This document shows positions 1-11,942 of a stretch of 64,000 nt of DNA, piece after piece (within the stretch, counting starts at the first letter, position 1; every line of letters begins with the position of its first letter). The notes under the pieces were generated by a model that was given only the letters and a program-made list of their open reading frames with translations, searched no databases and had not been told where the DNA came from. The position numbers were made by a program, and so were the translations under genes. The stretch is from Stropharia rugosoannulata (lineage: Eukaryota > Basidiomycota > Agaricomycetes > Agaricales > Strophariaceae): NCBI GenBank assembly GCA_028532985.1, contig JANCIK010000009.1, positions 2,542,001 to 2,606,000 of the forward strand, read 5' to 3'.

Positions 1-1814
1 AGCTAGTGAAAGCAGAGTGGCGGTACCCACAATAACCCCTATAAACATTAGATACAGTGCATATATGAGGCCAAATAGCTACTTTTGGATTTCGGGGAAG
101 CACATACCGACTTGGATAATCCATAGACGAAGCGGGTCACTTGTATTGAATTGTGTAGGATTTTTTCCACTCAAAAGGCCACCCTGTTGGTCAAAATATT
201 AATTTGATACTCTATTCCATATTCAAAGGTGTTGTACATGCCTGGTCGGGCGCTTGTCCTCGAGGGAAAAAGAGGCTGATTTTATGCCCAGAGAACTGCG
301 GCATGCTGTATAGCTCAATGCGGCTGTCCAAGTCCAAGTATGAGCTGTGGCTTGGGGTGAAGGAACAAAGAGTGCCAAACCTTTCAGGGTCTACAGGGAG
401 TAGAGTGTGATTTAAGTTGGATTTAAGAGGCAACCACCACCCAACTTGGCTTGGCCGACGCTTGGCACCGTATGTTAGCCCGCTCTAGTCCTGCAGAGTG
501 AAAGGTGGTTCAAGGATGTGAGTTCTGGCGATTCCCAAAAGATAAGGTGGTTGCGCCACCTACCGATGACAGAGTGGTGCTGCTGGGGAAGCGAAGGAAA
601 CCAGTGGCTCATTTGGCGACGGTCACTTTATCCACTTTCCATGCATCAAGTAATGACGGCGGAGTTTCAATGAAGGGAGAGATTTCTAAATCGGGTATGT
701 GCCGCGAATGCGCCGCCGAGAGCTGATAGTTCAGATAGAGCGACTCTCGCGACATTTGGAAAGCAGACAGATTGGCGAACTGACATACGAAGTGAGCGAA
801 GGCTGCATCAAGGCTGCATTACGCGAACCCCAAACTTACAATGAATTTCTCAGGGACTCTGTAAGGAAGGGTAAATTTGGCACGGAGTTACTCACGGAAA
901 TCTAAAATTGATCATCTGCCCGTATACGGTCAGTGGTATTTAAAAAGCGTACAGTGAGCACATATCAAGAGAATGTGGATATAGTACCATTAAACGATCG
1001 AGTATAATTAAATAACAGCACTGAAACGAGTCGTTTAGGATCTGAAGGATCTAATGAAACTTAGCAAGAGTAAGGAAATACTACTAGTCACTGCCAAAGT
1101 GGTATTACCTCACAAACGTTGTCCTCTTTCATCTCGTTGAGTATGTCAGATTCAAGAATAGGTAGTACAAATAAAGTCCTATGGATTTTCTATCCGAAGT
1201 AAAGTACTATTTCCAAGGAGAAAATTTTCCAAGTTTATTTTGTTCCTGGGTTGCTCTGGTAAGCTACAGAGTGACTCACTCTGGCCAACATGGAAGCAAG
1301 ATGAATGAGTACAATAAAAAGTGAATCAAAGAGAAAAAAGTTCATAGAAGAGCTGTAAAACCTACATAGCCTCACCACGTAAGCTTAAGGTCTCATCTGA
1401 GCCAGAGTGAACCCTTCGAAATGCATAAATACTATGGGTTCTCGAAGGTACAAGGTAGATAGGAAAATTCGCGAGTGCGTTAGAATTCTGCATCAGTACG
1501 ATGTGGCTGGACTCTGCACTAATAATACACTCTACGCTGCATTAATTTCTAGAATAAAGCGATTGAGCCTCTGCACCATCGTTACAAGAACTGCGCTTAT
1601 ACAAGGTTGAATACAGATCTTCAGATAACTTACTTAATTGCTACATACATGACAGGATGGGACAAAGAGACGCCGTAACGCTCGTAGTATACAGAAGTAT
1701 TGTCCAAATAGTCATATAAAAGTTATGCGTATACCTAAGCAACATAATTGAGAGCAAATCACTGTCCTAATCAGCTCTCTTGAACAGAGTCTGTCATTAT
1801 CTGTCATTCCCTAA
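1..1814. other. Region without a recognisable gene
   Basis: Only short open frames occur here (under about 75 codons) on both strands. None shows a family motif, a signal peptide or a convincing exon chain. The composition is close to balanced and no repeat structure stands out. I see nothing that can be annotated. Confidence 0.5.
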
Positions 1815-3186
1815 TCACCCGGGCGGATCGTCGAATGGGTTTCTATCTACGAATGGGTTTATGGATACACCGGGTACAGGTGGGGGAGACTTGGGAAGCG
1901 GGGGAATGGGTGGGATAACAAATGTCCTCCGCGTAGGCGTGCGGGGACTTGGAGGAACTTGCAGGCTTGTCTGGCTCGACGCAGGAGACGCGCCTGGTCC
2001 CCGCACGGTGGACGATGCAGTGCGATACGCAGATGTGTCCGAGCTCTGGGGAGACACAGGGGATGGGTCCTCGAATGGAGTGAGGCCATAGGCACCGGAC
2101 CGCCTAGTATGCGCGTCAACCTTGGGCTCTTCGATCCTGATAGATAGCCGATTGTTATTTCTGCGGTAGCGTGCGTTGTTGAGGACAAGGGTAGGAACGG
2201 TTTGCGGGTGCGCGTTTATCTCCGTCATTGGCGGAGGCGAAGGACCGCGTTTCGGAGTGTCGGGATGCATTTGCGGAGGTGCAGATGGTTCCGCTGTAGG
2301 GACATAAGACTGGTGTTTGTATTGAGGGATTGGCGAAGTTGTCATTAAATCGCTTTCTCGTTGCAGAGGCAGGGGCGGTGTCATAACCTCACGAATAGTC
2401 GGTGTTTCCTCATGTGTTGCTCTCATTACCCTTCTCCTGCGCAGGACGAATAGAAATATTGCAAGAGAAATTAGAGCAAGGACACCAAGGGTCCCCGCAA
2501 CTCCCCCGGCCGTAACTCCGCCACGAGACCCTTTAGAAGTGGCACTAACGGCATCTGTCTGACTTGGGGAATTAGAAGGAGGGACAGTAGCCGTCGATAT
2601 TTGCCCTGCTGGAAGTGTAGACGTAATGAAACCTTGTGTTAACGCCGGCCCGCTTAATGGCCCGCCTAGAACCTGGGTCCCACTACCACCGTTGGTCGCG
2701 ACTGGCTGCGGTAAATTGCCCAAAGTTGGTGTACCGAATGAAGAACCGGAAGCAATTGTACCGGGCCCAAACTGCACGGAAAGAGAACTTCCTCCGTCTT
2801 GACCATTATTGCTTATTGCTATTTGAATTAGCGCTGTTACTTGAGGGACTGGGTGCTTGGCTGCTAGGGATGGATATAACGATGGATGTTGAAGAGGATG
2901 TCGGTGCGTTGGGTGAAGCAGTTGTCGGCAAAGGTGGGACAGCTGGTGGACCTTCTGTTGGCTCTCCTCCGTTGATCACAGGGATGCTTGTCGGAGCAGG
3001 TGGCCCCAGATTTGCACCAGGGCTTCCGCTAATATTTCCACCAATATTACCCCCCGCAGGCCGGTGAGCATGTGTAGTCGTCGTTGAGCTAGTAATTGGC
3101 ACACTAGTAATGGTGGTAGATGAAAACGGCAGTGGTGTAAACGCAGGCACGCTGCGAGGCCTTTGTGGTCGATGTATAATATGCAT
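1815..3186 (-). CDS. Ser/Thr/Pro-rich single-pass membrane protein, gene model incomplete
   Basis: The upstream part (3186 to about 2830) codes for a Thr/Ser/Pro/Gly-rich low-complexity stretch. The downstream part (about 2830 to 1815) has a Gly/Ser-rich lead, a hydrophobic helix of about 20 residues (core GTLGVLALISLAIFLFVL) followed by RRRR, then a Pro/Ser-rich cytoplasmic tail with several PPxP motifs ending in NPFDDPPG. This is the layout of fungal mid-transmembrane proteins: O-glycosylated outside, basic stop-transfer, disordered tail. The frame shifts by one between about 2806 and 2830. A good branch-like CTAAT and AG acceptors sit there, but no consensus donor in the right phase was found, so this is either an odd intron or a frameshift. 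No signal peptide is visible at the 3186 start, so a first exon may be missing. The function is unknown. Confidence 0.55.
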
Positions 3187-5493
3187 TGAAAAGTAGAACG
3201 AATATCGGGAGTCCTAAAAATTGGAAAGAGGCAGCAAATCTGTCATAAAAAGTCGACAAGAAAATTGAAGGAGCGTGAGATGGCCTGGATGGGCAAAAAG
3301 TGAGCACCGGGAACCGTCAGAAGGGAGCGGCTGGCTCTAGGGCAGAGCCAAGTCACCAGCAATTACATATGCGTGAGGGAGTAGAGCTGGGGTGGCGGGA
3401 AAGGCAGAAGGTGGCATCTCTTCCATGATAAGCAGTTGGACAGAGTTGGACCTGGGATTTACCGGGATGCTAGACTTCTCGAATTGACACCGGCCGGTGA
3501 AACCTGTGCGCACACAATGCGCATCAACGAAAAATGGCCGCGCATGCGAACTTCTTCCTGATCTCCCCTGACCTGATCGAAACGGTCCTCCGCTTGGTGA
3601 TTCCCATGTACGGAGCCCGCGCGCTAGGCATCTATAATCTCCGCACTGCGGCTCCGCAAAAGGCTGGTCTTGACAGTAGCGACAGAGTCCTACAGCGTGG
3701 ACAACGCACTGAATACTGATTTTTGAGAAAAAGCCACCCGGTTACCAAAGGCGCTTGTGAAGAGTTTAAAATCAGAATAATTTCCATACGCATACCGCAT
3801 CAAAATATCACAGGCTGTCATTCACTCAGTGAACATGGATCAATTCCTCGCGGTTGATCATGAACAAAGACATCAACGCTCAGGCCAGCGGTTAGCGCTC
3901 CGTTTGCTTGGGTCTGTTTAGCCATCCATCCGTCTGTCCGTCGAACGTCAGGAAGGTTCTGGGGAACTAGTGTGGCATGGGTGGCTAGTGGAGTGACGGC
4001 TATACGTGATTTCTATCGCCCTTGATAACATGAATCAATCACATCTTTCGAATGAAGTTTCGAGAACCCGCACTCTTCTGGCAGCTTACAGCTTACTATC
4101 CCACTGAGCGATAAATAGGGCACGGTTCAAAATACAAGACTTACATTTACCCATGGTGAATTCCAATTGGCGGTGTAATCGGATCAACAGCCTAGTCCTG
4201 CGAGTGTAGTGTTCGGACCCGAGGGTCCAGAAGTTGCTGCAGGTGGTCTGTTTCCACGACTTTAAATACTTGCAGTTAAAATATATCCTATAGCACCCGT
4301 TCGAGAGCTGGTACCTTATGACGTTTCAGTTCTTTTTGTACGAGGGTGTTGGACAGGATGCGTTTGTTTGGAGTCAGTATCCCAAGCCCATAATTACCTT
4401 CCATCTTCAACAGGTATGTATAGCTGAGAGGCCGACGGAATCCTTCAGTGATCGCCAACTATCATTTTCCATTACCAGATAACTAGCACTGTCAGAGCTT
4501 TTTGTTGATAGATTTAATGATAGATTTCAATGAAGCTGAACGCAACATGCCATGGAAGACAAAATACCCAGGCCAACATCACTGGCAGCTGTCGGAGTGG
4601 TGAATATGACCGTGGCTGGCTTCCGATATGATCCAAGTGTAGGCCCCTGCGTGATACTCAGAGGGCCATCGCTCATCAAGCAGTAGACGCATCAATTTGC
4701 CGGTCATTCTAGACATCTGCCAGGTATTCAATGAAGAGAATCATCGGAAGGTCAAATGAGAGCTGCATGTATATCCCAATAACAGAAGCAGACAGACGGC
4801 AAGAAGAAAGATGGCGAAGGAACATTTGATACACAAAAAACAAGAATTACCGCATTCTAGCCGTCATTCGGATGTTTTGATGAGGGAGGACTTCGGCAGT
4901 TTTGAGGAAAGCTGGTATCCCAGTAGCAGAGACGAATCAAGTGGGTTGCAAGTGGCATGAACGATGTTTCCCTAGGACCGCGAAGCAAGGTTGATAATAT
5001 TGTTCGCAGGCATGTGCAAGATAGAATCCTAGATGCGAACTTTGGTTCAGTTTAGTGGTTGAACAACCGGTATGCATATGCCATGGAGACGGCGATAAGG
5101 CTGAGCATTGCATTGCAGTCTTCCGTAGACAATCATGACCTCAGAGTAACCTAGAAAAGATCGTTCAGATAATTCTGCGGGTAGACAACGTTAGGAGACT
5201 TCGTGATTCACGGATTTTTGATTGAAGTCTGGTACCGCGGCCAGCAACGATGTTTCAGAACAGAAGCGATTGGCTAGTAGCCAACTAGTAGCTATGCCGT
5301 GAATGTGAGAGGAAAGGTACTTATATCGAGTTCAAGGTTTGAGATATTGCGGCAGAATTATGAAATAGACGTTAAAGGTGCAACATCGGGGAAGGAGACA
5401 GTCAAGAGACAGTGTTGGAAGAAATGAAGTCAGCCAAGTAGTTCGAAAAAGCCAGGTACATCATATTAGGTAACATATGGTTACGTAAACATT
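3187..5493. other. Intergenic region without a recognisable gene
   Basis: No open frame above about 70 codons, no family motif and no paired splice signals leading to a coherent protein. The last few hundred bases should hold the promoter of the GDPase gene that begins near 5494, but I cannot point to a clear TATA element. Confidence 0.45.
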
Positions 5494-7506
5494 TTGATGC
5501 CACAAAGCCATGGCGCTGCTTCACTGTTACTAACTACCACTATACCTCTTCCGACCTCTACAGATAATCTTGACCAGTTAATGGTCAATGGAGGCCGTCC
5601 TTCATCATCATTTCTGAAGAAAAGTAATACCCAGAAAAAGAAACCGACGTTTACAGTCAAAGTACACCCTCCGAATAACGATTCCCCCGCGCCACGTTCT
5701 AGTGGATTGGAAACGCCTGCGGACGCAGCACGGACGCAATTCAGGTCTCGATTCATGTCTATCATCTCCCCACGAAGCAGCAACTATGAACGCCTGGAAG
5801 GCGGGCACGGGCCTACGAGAACAGGACCGACGAAGCGGTTTGCATGGAAGAAGTTCGCTATTGCAGCTGCCGTCCTTATAACTTTAGTGTACCTCTTCGG
5901 TCCTCGCGAATCCAGAACCTTATCGTGGAAGACGAAATCTAAGGGTGATGGTACGTGAAAATCATAATTTGAAGTTTTCTTTAAATTAATGCATAACGAA
6001 GCTGCCGAGCCTCCTAAGCCACCATTCCATAACGACGAACTCGCCACCATCCCCACAACTTCGTCACCGCCCGCTCCTGAGAAATCCGTGAAGCATCCTC
6101 AGTCCTACGAGGAAGACCCAGACCCCAGCAAGACCACCTATTGCACTACTCCCCATTCTCCTACCTCACGTCTCGTCCAATATGCCCTTATGATTGACGC
6201 AGGATCCACGGGATCCCGTATCCACATCTACAAGTTCAACAATTGCGGTCCATCTGCTGCGTATGAATATGAAGTGTTCAAGATGATTAACCCAGGTCTC
6301 TCATATTTCGCTGGACACCCGGAGGAGGCGGCGAAGAGCCTCGATAGCCTGCTCGACGAGGCAGTGCGTGTGGTGCCCAAATCACTGCAGGGCTGCACTC
6401 CTATCGCGGTTAAGGCGACTGCAGGTCTGCGACTCCTCCCTGGCTCCCAGAGTGCAGATATTCTGCATGCCGTGGAGCAGCGCATACATTCATACCCATT
6501 CAAACTGCAGGAGAAGAACGGCGTTGTAATTATGGATGGCGCAGACGAGGGTGTTTATGCGTGGATCACGGCCAACTACTTGTTGAACACCATCAAGGCG
6601 GACGCCGTGCAGGATACCCCTACTTACGCTGTACTTGATCTTGGCGGTGCTTCGACGCAGATCGTCTTCGAACCGAGGTTCTCGTCCCCGAACGAAAAGC
6701 TCGAGGAGGGAGAGCATAAATATGATCTTAAATTTGGCGGGCGGACACACATTCTGTATCAGCACTCGTACCTTGGCTATGGACTCATGCGCGCCCGGAT
6801 GCATGTGCATCGCCTTGTCGACTTTATGTCTACACTTCATGTCCAGTCGAAGAAGGAGAAGCAGGAAGGAATAGTTGGGAACCCATGCTTAGCTCGCGGT
6901 ACTCGGCGCACCGTTGAAGTTACAGATGAGCAGACGCTTGTTGCCCGAAATGTTACCATGGATGGAGAGGAAATCGGGTCCTTCGAAGCGTGCGATCGCA
7001 TCGTCCAGCTCGTGTTGGCCAAAGATTCGTACGTAGTTTTTCTTCTGGCATTTGCGTTGTTCTTTACTTATCTGTTTATATACAGCATCTGTGAGATGAA
7101 ACCCTGTTCATTTAATGGCGTCTACCAGCCGTCGCTTCTCGACGTGTTTCCGAACGGGAAAGTGCTCCTACTGTCCTATTTCTACGACCGATTGTCGCCA
7201 CTTTTACCTCCCACACAGGCTTTGACTGTCTCGACAATTGCTGAGACGGCCAAGCATGTCTGTATGGGACGCGATGCATGGTTTAAGCAAGGCTGGGGCA
7301 AGAACCCGGAACTGCTGGCGGATTTGGAGGGTCGGCCAGAGTGGTGCCTTGACCTCACGTTTATGCATGCTTTGTTGCAGCTCGGTTACGAATTCCCTGA
7401 CAGCAGAGAGGTAAAGATAGGGAAGAAGATCAGGGAGACGGAGCTCGGGTGGTGTCTGGGAGCTACGATTGCCATGGTGGCAGGCGAGCTAACATGTCGC
7501 GCATAG
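5494..7506 (+). CDS. GDA1: GDA1/CD39 family guanosine diphosphatase (apyrase), Golgi type II membrane protein
   Basis: Hydrolyses GDP (and often UDP) to the monophosphate in the Golgi lumen, which drives nucleotide-sugar import for glycosylation. Three exons: 5494-5950, 6002-7028 and 7086-7506, giving 634 residues. A basic N-terminal tail is followed by one hydrophobic helix (FAIAAAVLITLVYLFG, about residues 124-139), the type II anchor. All five apyrase conserved regions are visible: IDAGSTGSR (about 217), VKATAGLRLL, DGADEGVYAW, LDLGGASTQIVF and ELGWCLGATIAM near the end. SFNGVYQPSLLDVF and LSYFYDR are also typical of yeast Gda1. The second intron (57 nt) is a multiple of three and stop-free, so an unspliced reading adds 19 hydrophobic residues; removing it restores the family sequence. 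The true start could be an internal Met such as 5757. No lesion was seen. Confidence 0.93.
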
Positions 7507-8281
7507 GTACGTACGATATCAGGATGATGCGTTGGTGCTTATATACTGTTCGTAATTGGAATATAATAACTTATATATTTAGAGCGAGAAGCATAAATGA
7601 ATCCCTCAAAGGTGTGAACGAGCTCAAGCAACCGGTCTGACCAGATCACATTGATACGACGGTTGTCGGTGACCGCCGCGAACAAGAAAGTGCGCCTGTA
7701 GCCCTTGCGTTAACAAAACCTGTGCAGTCCTAAGGCCTAAATCCTTTTGCCCAGAATAATTATGGATTGCATCAACATGCAGTCCATTGCATCAAGTATA
7801 TCTGTCGCCAAGTTCGTTTCGTTTCCTTCATTACCGCCGGGAGTTCCATAATTGTTGTTCCTTTGGACTGCGAAGTCGATGGAGGCCGATGGTCGCGTAC
7901 TCGCTTTGCTGTACAACTTGTCGAGCATAGAGACCTTGAAGCATCAGAGTACCAAATCAGAAGCACCAATCATCGAGGTTTGTGGTCCCATGAGCAATGT
8001 TGCCGTTAGGGCGTGGTTTCGGAATGTGCGCTTGCACAGAAGCGTATGTGTTTATAAAATGCGCACTAATATTGTGAGCTTGTTTAATATGGGGACAGAA
8101 GTTGCTGGAGGTGGAATAAGTCGGTCGCCTAGAAAACGAAGACTCATGAGAAGTCGAGAAATCGCTAACAAGTTGCAAAAAAGCTCAGGTTACTTTCGGG
8201 CGTTGTAGGCGGAGCTGAAATTTTTAGAACGCTGGTTTCAAATTTCTTCAAGTTTGACGTCGGTTTGGTATCTTGCATGTC
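7507..8281. other. 3' flank of the GDPase gene, no gene seen
   Basis: Open frames of 60 to 118 codons overlap here on both strands but show no family motif, no splice structure and no compositional bias. I treat them as chance frames. Confidence 0.4.
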
Positions 8282-8290
8282 ATCGACTTA

Positions 8291-8463
8291 TAGACCGGTG
8301 ACCGTTCCCTCTAAGAGGCAAGTCACGCCCGGAGGGCCCTCGTAGAGGGACCGGTACACTTCGTAAAAATTTGACGGGGTTGTTCCAACTGTCAAAAACG
8401 TAAGCAAGGCAATCACCGAATTCCTTTAAAAGGAGCTGTTTTAAAAATAGAATCGGTCCGGGA
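8291..8463 (+). repeat. Left terminal inverted repeat
   Basis: This arm pairs with 9264-9436. Read on the minus strand both arms carry the same open frame (containing EFGDCLAYVFDSWNN), which only reflects the sequence identity of the arms and is not a gene. Confidence 0.9.
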
Positions 8464-8829
8464 GAGGTCACTAGTGACCTTTCTGTGACCTATTGTGACC
8501 GAGCGTGCCCCGTACGGGACACGTCGCGCGACGCGTCTCTCATTAGTCGATATCTTACTTTGTACACCATAATGGACAGCTCAGACATCGAAATTTCGGA
8601 TCAACGTCCTGCGAAAAGGAATTGGTAGAAAGGGACATTTTGACGTCCATCAGAGAACTATCACAGAACATTGAGGGGTTTGAAGTCGGATTCTTGAGGC
8701 CAAAAGGCGTATACCTCTATGCATAGTCTGGAGGTGACATCAAGGGCTGTAAACTTGATTCGGCATATGTAGTATCATCAGACCTACGCATATATTTGTT
8801 CAATATATATAATATGTATAATATATCAC

Positions 8830-9189
8830 TTATATAAGCTCAAGTGGTGCATATGCCGAGGGTCCCAAGAATTTCTCAGGGTAGCTGGGGGTGGGAGTAT
8901 TGGAAGGGTAATATTGTACTAGATAAATATCTGGACTGATTAGGCTTTGAGGAGCCCATTGTGGCAAATGTAAGAATTCCCGAGCTGACGGCCATATATT
9001 CGAAGCGGCCGGATGAAGGGGCGCAGGCGCATGCTCATAATGAGATGGAGCGGCTGTAGGCGTACTATGTGACATAGCGCCAAAGCGCCCCATTCCGGTG
9101 TCCATAGTTGCGGGCGCCACATTTTCGTTAGCGCGTTGCTTTTGTACTTTGAATATGGCCTTATTTGATGACTTTTTGTAAGCTGACAT
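8830..9189 (-). CDS. Uncharacterised 119-codon frame inside the transposon
   Basis: An open frame beginning MSAYKKSSNKAIFKVQKQ with a basic start and a Pro/Tyr/Ala-rich remainder. It shows no DDE triad, zinc finger or other motif. It sits wholly between the two TIRs. It may be a remnant of the parent element, a captured exon, or a chance frame; nothing distinguishes these by eye. Confidence 0.15.
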   Translation of the reverse strand: MSAYKKSSNKAIFKVQKQRANENVAPATMDTGMGRFGAMSHSTPTAAPSHYEHAPAPLHPAASNIWPSAREFLHLPQWAPQSLISPDIYLVQYYPSNTPTPSYPEKFLGPSAYAPLELI

Positions 9190-9263
9190 GGTGTTTATAA
9201 GCTGTAAGCTAGGTACATGACGCCCGCCCGCGCTCTAGGTGACTACTGGGGTGACATCGCTTT

Positions 9264-9436
9264 CCCCGGACCGTCTCTATTTTTAAAACAACTCCTTTTA
9301 AGGGAATTCGGTGATTGCCTTGCTTACGTTTTTGACAGTTGGAACAACCCCGTCAAATTTTTACGAAGTGTACCGGTCCCTCTACGAGGGCCCTCCGGGC
9401 GTGACTTGCCTCTTAGAGGGAACGGTCACCGGTCTA
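9264..9436 (-). repeat. Right terminal inverted repeat
   Basis: Inverted partner of 8291-8463, the same length, with a few substitutions. It ends exactly at the second copy of the 9-bp duplication. Confidence 0.9.
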
Positions 9437-9832
9437 ATCGACTTACTCCTGACTCATTCATACCAGTTCACGTATCTTTTTATGAAACTCGCCTGGCTCC
9501 TTGTGAAAATCGTCAGGCTTCATTAACTCCGACCCAAATTCCCACTGTTATGGGGTATTCGGGAATCTTGGCGAGAGGTCGCCTTGTACAATTCAAATTA
9601 TTCAACTCGCTGCAAAGTGCTTCTGTGAACTCTCTCGCAGTGCAACGTCGGAACCAGATAATGCATGCTCGATATCACGGCAACCAGCAACCGCCCGTGA
9701 TGCCAATAAAAATAAATGTGAATACTTCACCGATCGTAGCAGAGAAGTCGGACGGGATCGTGCCTGTTTGCTATAAGTACAAGTACGTATGGAGCGAGTT
9801 TCCATTACAATCGTTCCTCCCCCTTTGCTGAC

Positions 9833-11942
9833 ATGGATGTTCCCGACGCAAAGCCCCCGTTCTCTGTTTCGTCCTTGGCCGATAGGGCATTTCATGCCAT
9901 AGCCGAAACAGCCTTCAAAACGAGCTGGGCGCCAATCAGCCGCCTTGCAGAAACTGCGGTCATTGCGTGAGTTATGTAGCAATCGCTCTGTCTTTCAGAA
10001 AGGAATTAAGGAAAGTTTGTAGCCTGATGCAGAAGATAAAAGTGGGCCAGCTTCGTGTACTCACATACTCCAACATCTACACATTTCCCAACTCCGAGCC
10101 TGACGACGTATCAAAATCTGCCAACAAGAGACCAGAGCTGAAAGCCGAGCTGCGCGTTGTCAACGATTCATTTTGGGTACGGTTATGTGCCATGGGAGAC
10201 TTGGGCTTCGCCGAGGCGTACATGTATGGCGACGTCGAATGCGACGATCTCGTTTCTTTATTCGAGGTAGGCTGCTTCCATTTTACTTGGTAGATATCTT
10301 ACGGCCGTCTCTACCCCTAGATGTTCCTAGAGAATCGTGAATCTTTGTCCAACCTCGACTCGCGTCTGTCCTATCTGTTTACACTTCCGCAGAAGATCAC
10401 CTCTTACCGCTTCCTGAACACTATTGGGAACTCGCGCTCTAATATCTCGGCTCACTATGACATCTCGAACGACATGTTTGCAGGTTCTTAAATTATCACT
10501 GTTGCAACGGTGGTAATCAATTAACTCTTTCTCCCAGGATTCTTGTCTGAAGACATGACCTATTCCTGTGCCATCTTCCCCGAATTAGATGGGGACCTCC
10601 AAGGCTCAAAACTAACGCAAAGTCAATGGAACGGCGGGCAAGCGCTAAAACGTATTTCCTCACCAGATGCACCGCCGCCATTTTCGTACGCTGACCATGA
10701 AAATACACCATTATCCGAGCAAGATCCGCTCTACCATGCTCAGCTACGTAAGTTACAGCATATAATTGACAAGCTACACATTCCCGCGACACCTCCCGCT
10801 GGGAAAGCGGCCCTACACATTCTCGAGATTGGCACTGGTTGGGGAGCCCTTGCTATTTGTCTGGCGGAGCAGTTCCCACATGTGGAGGTCGACACAATCA
10901 CACTGTCAAGTGCCCAAAAGGTGCTCGCCGAGGGTCGTATCGCGGCGCGAGGTCTTTCTGCGCGCATACATGTACACCTGATGGACTACAGAAACATGCC
11001 GAAGGAATGGGAAGGCAGGTTTGCCCGTTTTGTAAGTGTAGAGATGATTGAGGCAGTGGGGAGGGAGTTCTTGGCTGAGTACTGGCGCGTTGTGGACTGG
11101 GCAATGGAGAGAAAAGATGCCGTGGGTGTGGTGCAGGTTATCAGCATTCCTGAAGCGAGTAAGTGGCCATTATACGGATAATATTTGGTGGAATAATGCT
11201 GACAAACATACGTTGTACAGGATTTGAGAGATACATACAGGAAATTGACTTTATTCGTAAATGGGTAGGCTTGATTACTTCTTTCCTGTACATCGTTTGA
11301 CTAAACTTGACATGCTCGCTCGGCATTGGTCGTTTAGAGTGAGTAATGTCTCGTTTCCTCTCGCTATATATGTCCCCTTTCTGACCTCTTGCTCTCTAGT
11401 ATTCCCTGGCGGCTTTTTGCCTACACTCACATTCCTATTAACAACCCTGGCTGACGGCTCGAAAGGGAAGCTCATTGTTGAGTCGGTCGCCAACATCGGG
11501 CCCCACTACGCGCGCACACTTCGCGAATGGCGACGCCGTTTTGTGCAGCGCTTCGAGGAGGTCATTGTCCCTGCCTTGCAAAAAGAATATGCTATGAGAA
11601 GTACGGCGGGGAAAGATGGGAAGGCAAAGGTAATGAGCAGAGACGAAATTGAGGTGTTCAGAAGGAAGTGGCTGTGTAAGTCTTCTAGTCTCCCTGCGGG
11701 TTCTGTGTTGCCAAGATGCACTCCTTTGGGAACCAAAATGATTAACCCTTACTCAAAAATGTTCTCATTTTTAGATTACTACTGCTACTGTGAAGTCGGA
11801 TTTACTACACGCACATTAGGTGGTGAGTGCTTAAATACTCATTGATGCCTTGAGTTAGGAGGTTGACGAGATGTTCACAGACCATATTGTTACGTTCGTG
11901 CGCGAGGGGAACCAAGGGTATGGATGTGATGTCTTCGAGTAG
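9833..11942 (+). CDS. Cyclopropane-fatty-acyl-phospholipid synthase (SAM-dependent CFA synthase)
   Basis: Transfers a methylene group from S-adenosylmethionine to double bonds of membrane phospholipid acyl chains. Exons by frame: 9833-9966, 10023-10266, 10321-10483, 10538-11158, 11221-11264, 11338 (one base), 11400-11675, 11775-11822 and 11881-11942, giving 530 residues. Family marks: QKIKVGQLRVLT and AEAYMYGDVECDDL in the N-domain; SAHYDISNDMF then MTYSCAIF (cofactor-site Cys); the SAM-binding glycine loop ILEIGTGWGA; SVEMIEAVG (Glu); DFIRKW-IFPGGFLPT; IGPHYARTLREW (His); YYCYCEVGFTTRTLGDHIVTF (Tyr) at the C-terminus. The match through the last exon argues for an intact gene. The IFPGG junction is open only if two introns flank the single base 11338. 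The start ATG lies about 400 bp after the transposon end, so the element sits in or near the promoter. Confidence 0.92.
11265..11399 (+). other. Two introns around a one-nucleotide exon in the CFA synthase gene
   Basis: Intron one runs 11265-11337 (GTAGGC to CGTTTAG). Base A at 11338 follows, and intron two runs 11339-11399 (GTGAGT to CTCTCTAG) with a CTGAC branch-like site. Joining TGG + A + TA gives Trp-Ile and continues FPGG in frame, which is the family consensus with exact spacing. Removing 11265-11399 as a single intron breaks the frame. An alternative in-frame single intron from GTAAAT at 11257 would delete three residues. Confidence 0.7.

Larger units (their letters stand above)
8291..9436. 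mobile_element. Non-autonomous DNA transposon with 173-bp TIRs and a 9-bp TSD
   Basis: The first 173 bases (8291-8463) and the last 173 bases (9264-9436) are near-perfect inverted copies. Both ends begin TAGACCGGTGACCG when read inward. The element is flanked on both sides by the same 9-mer ATCGACTTA (8282-8290 and 9437-9445), a clear target-site duplication. It is 1,146 bp long. Inside both arms lie further GTGAC/GTCAC motifs. The only longer internal frame (8830-9189, minus, 119 codons) resembles no transposase that I recognise. Long TIRs with a 9-bp duplication suggest a Mutator-like (MULE) derivative, though an 8-bp-TSD family plus one matching base cannot be excluded. Confidence 0.88.

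Noticed and set aside
9217..9831. 204-codon plus-strand frame before CFA synthase
   Set aside because: Its first part is the right TIR of the transposon (the same frame appears inverted at 8280-8471) and the rest has no motif. It is a repeat-derived chance frame.
9967..9998. A 32-nt first intron in CFA synthase
   Set aside because: It keeps frame but leaves KELRKVCS as extra residues. The acceptor at 10022 gives a normal 56-nt intron and AVIALMQKIKVGQLR, matching the family.
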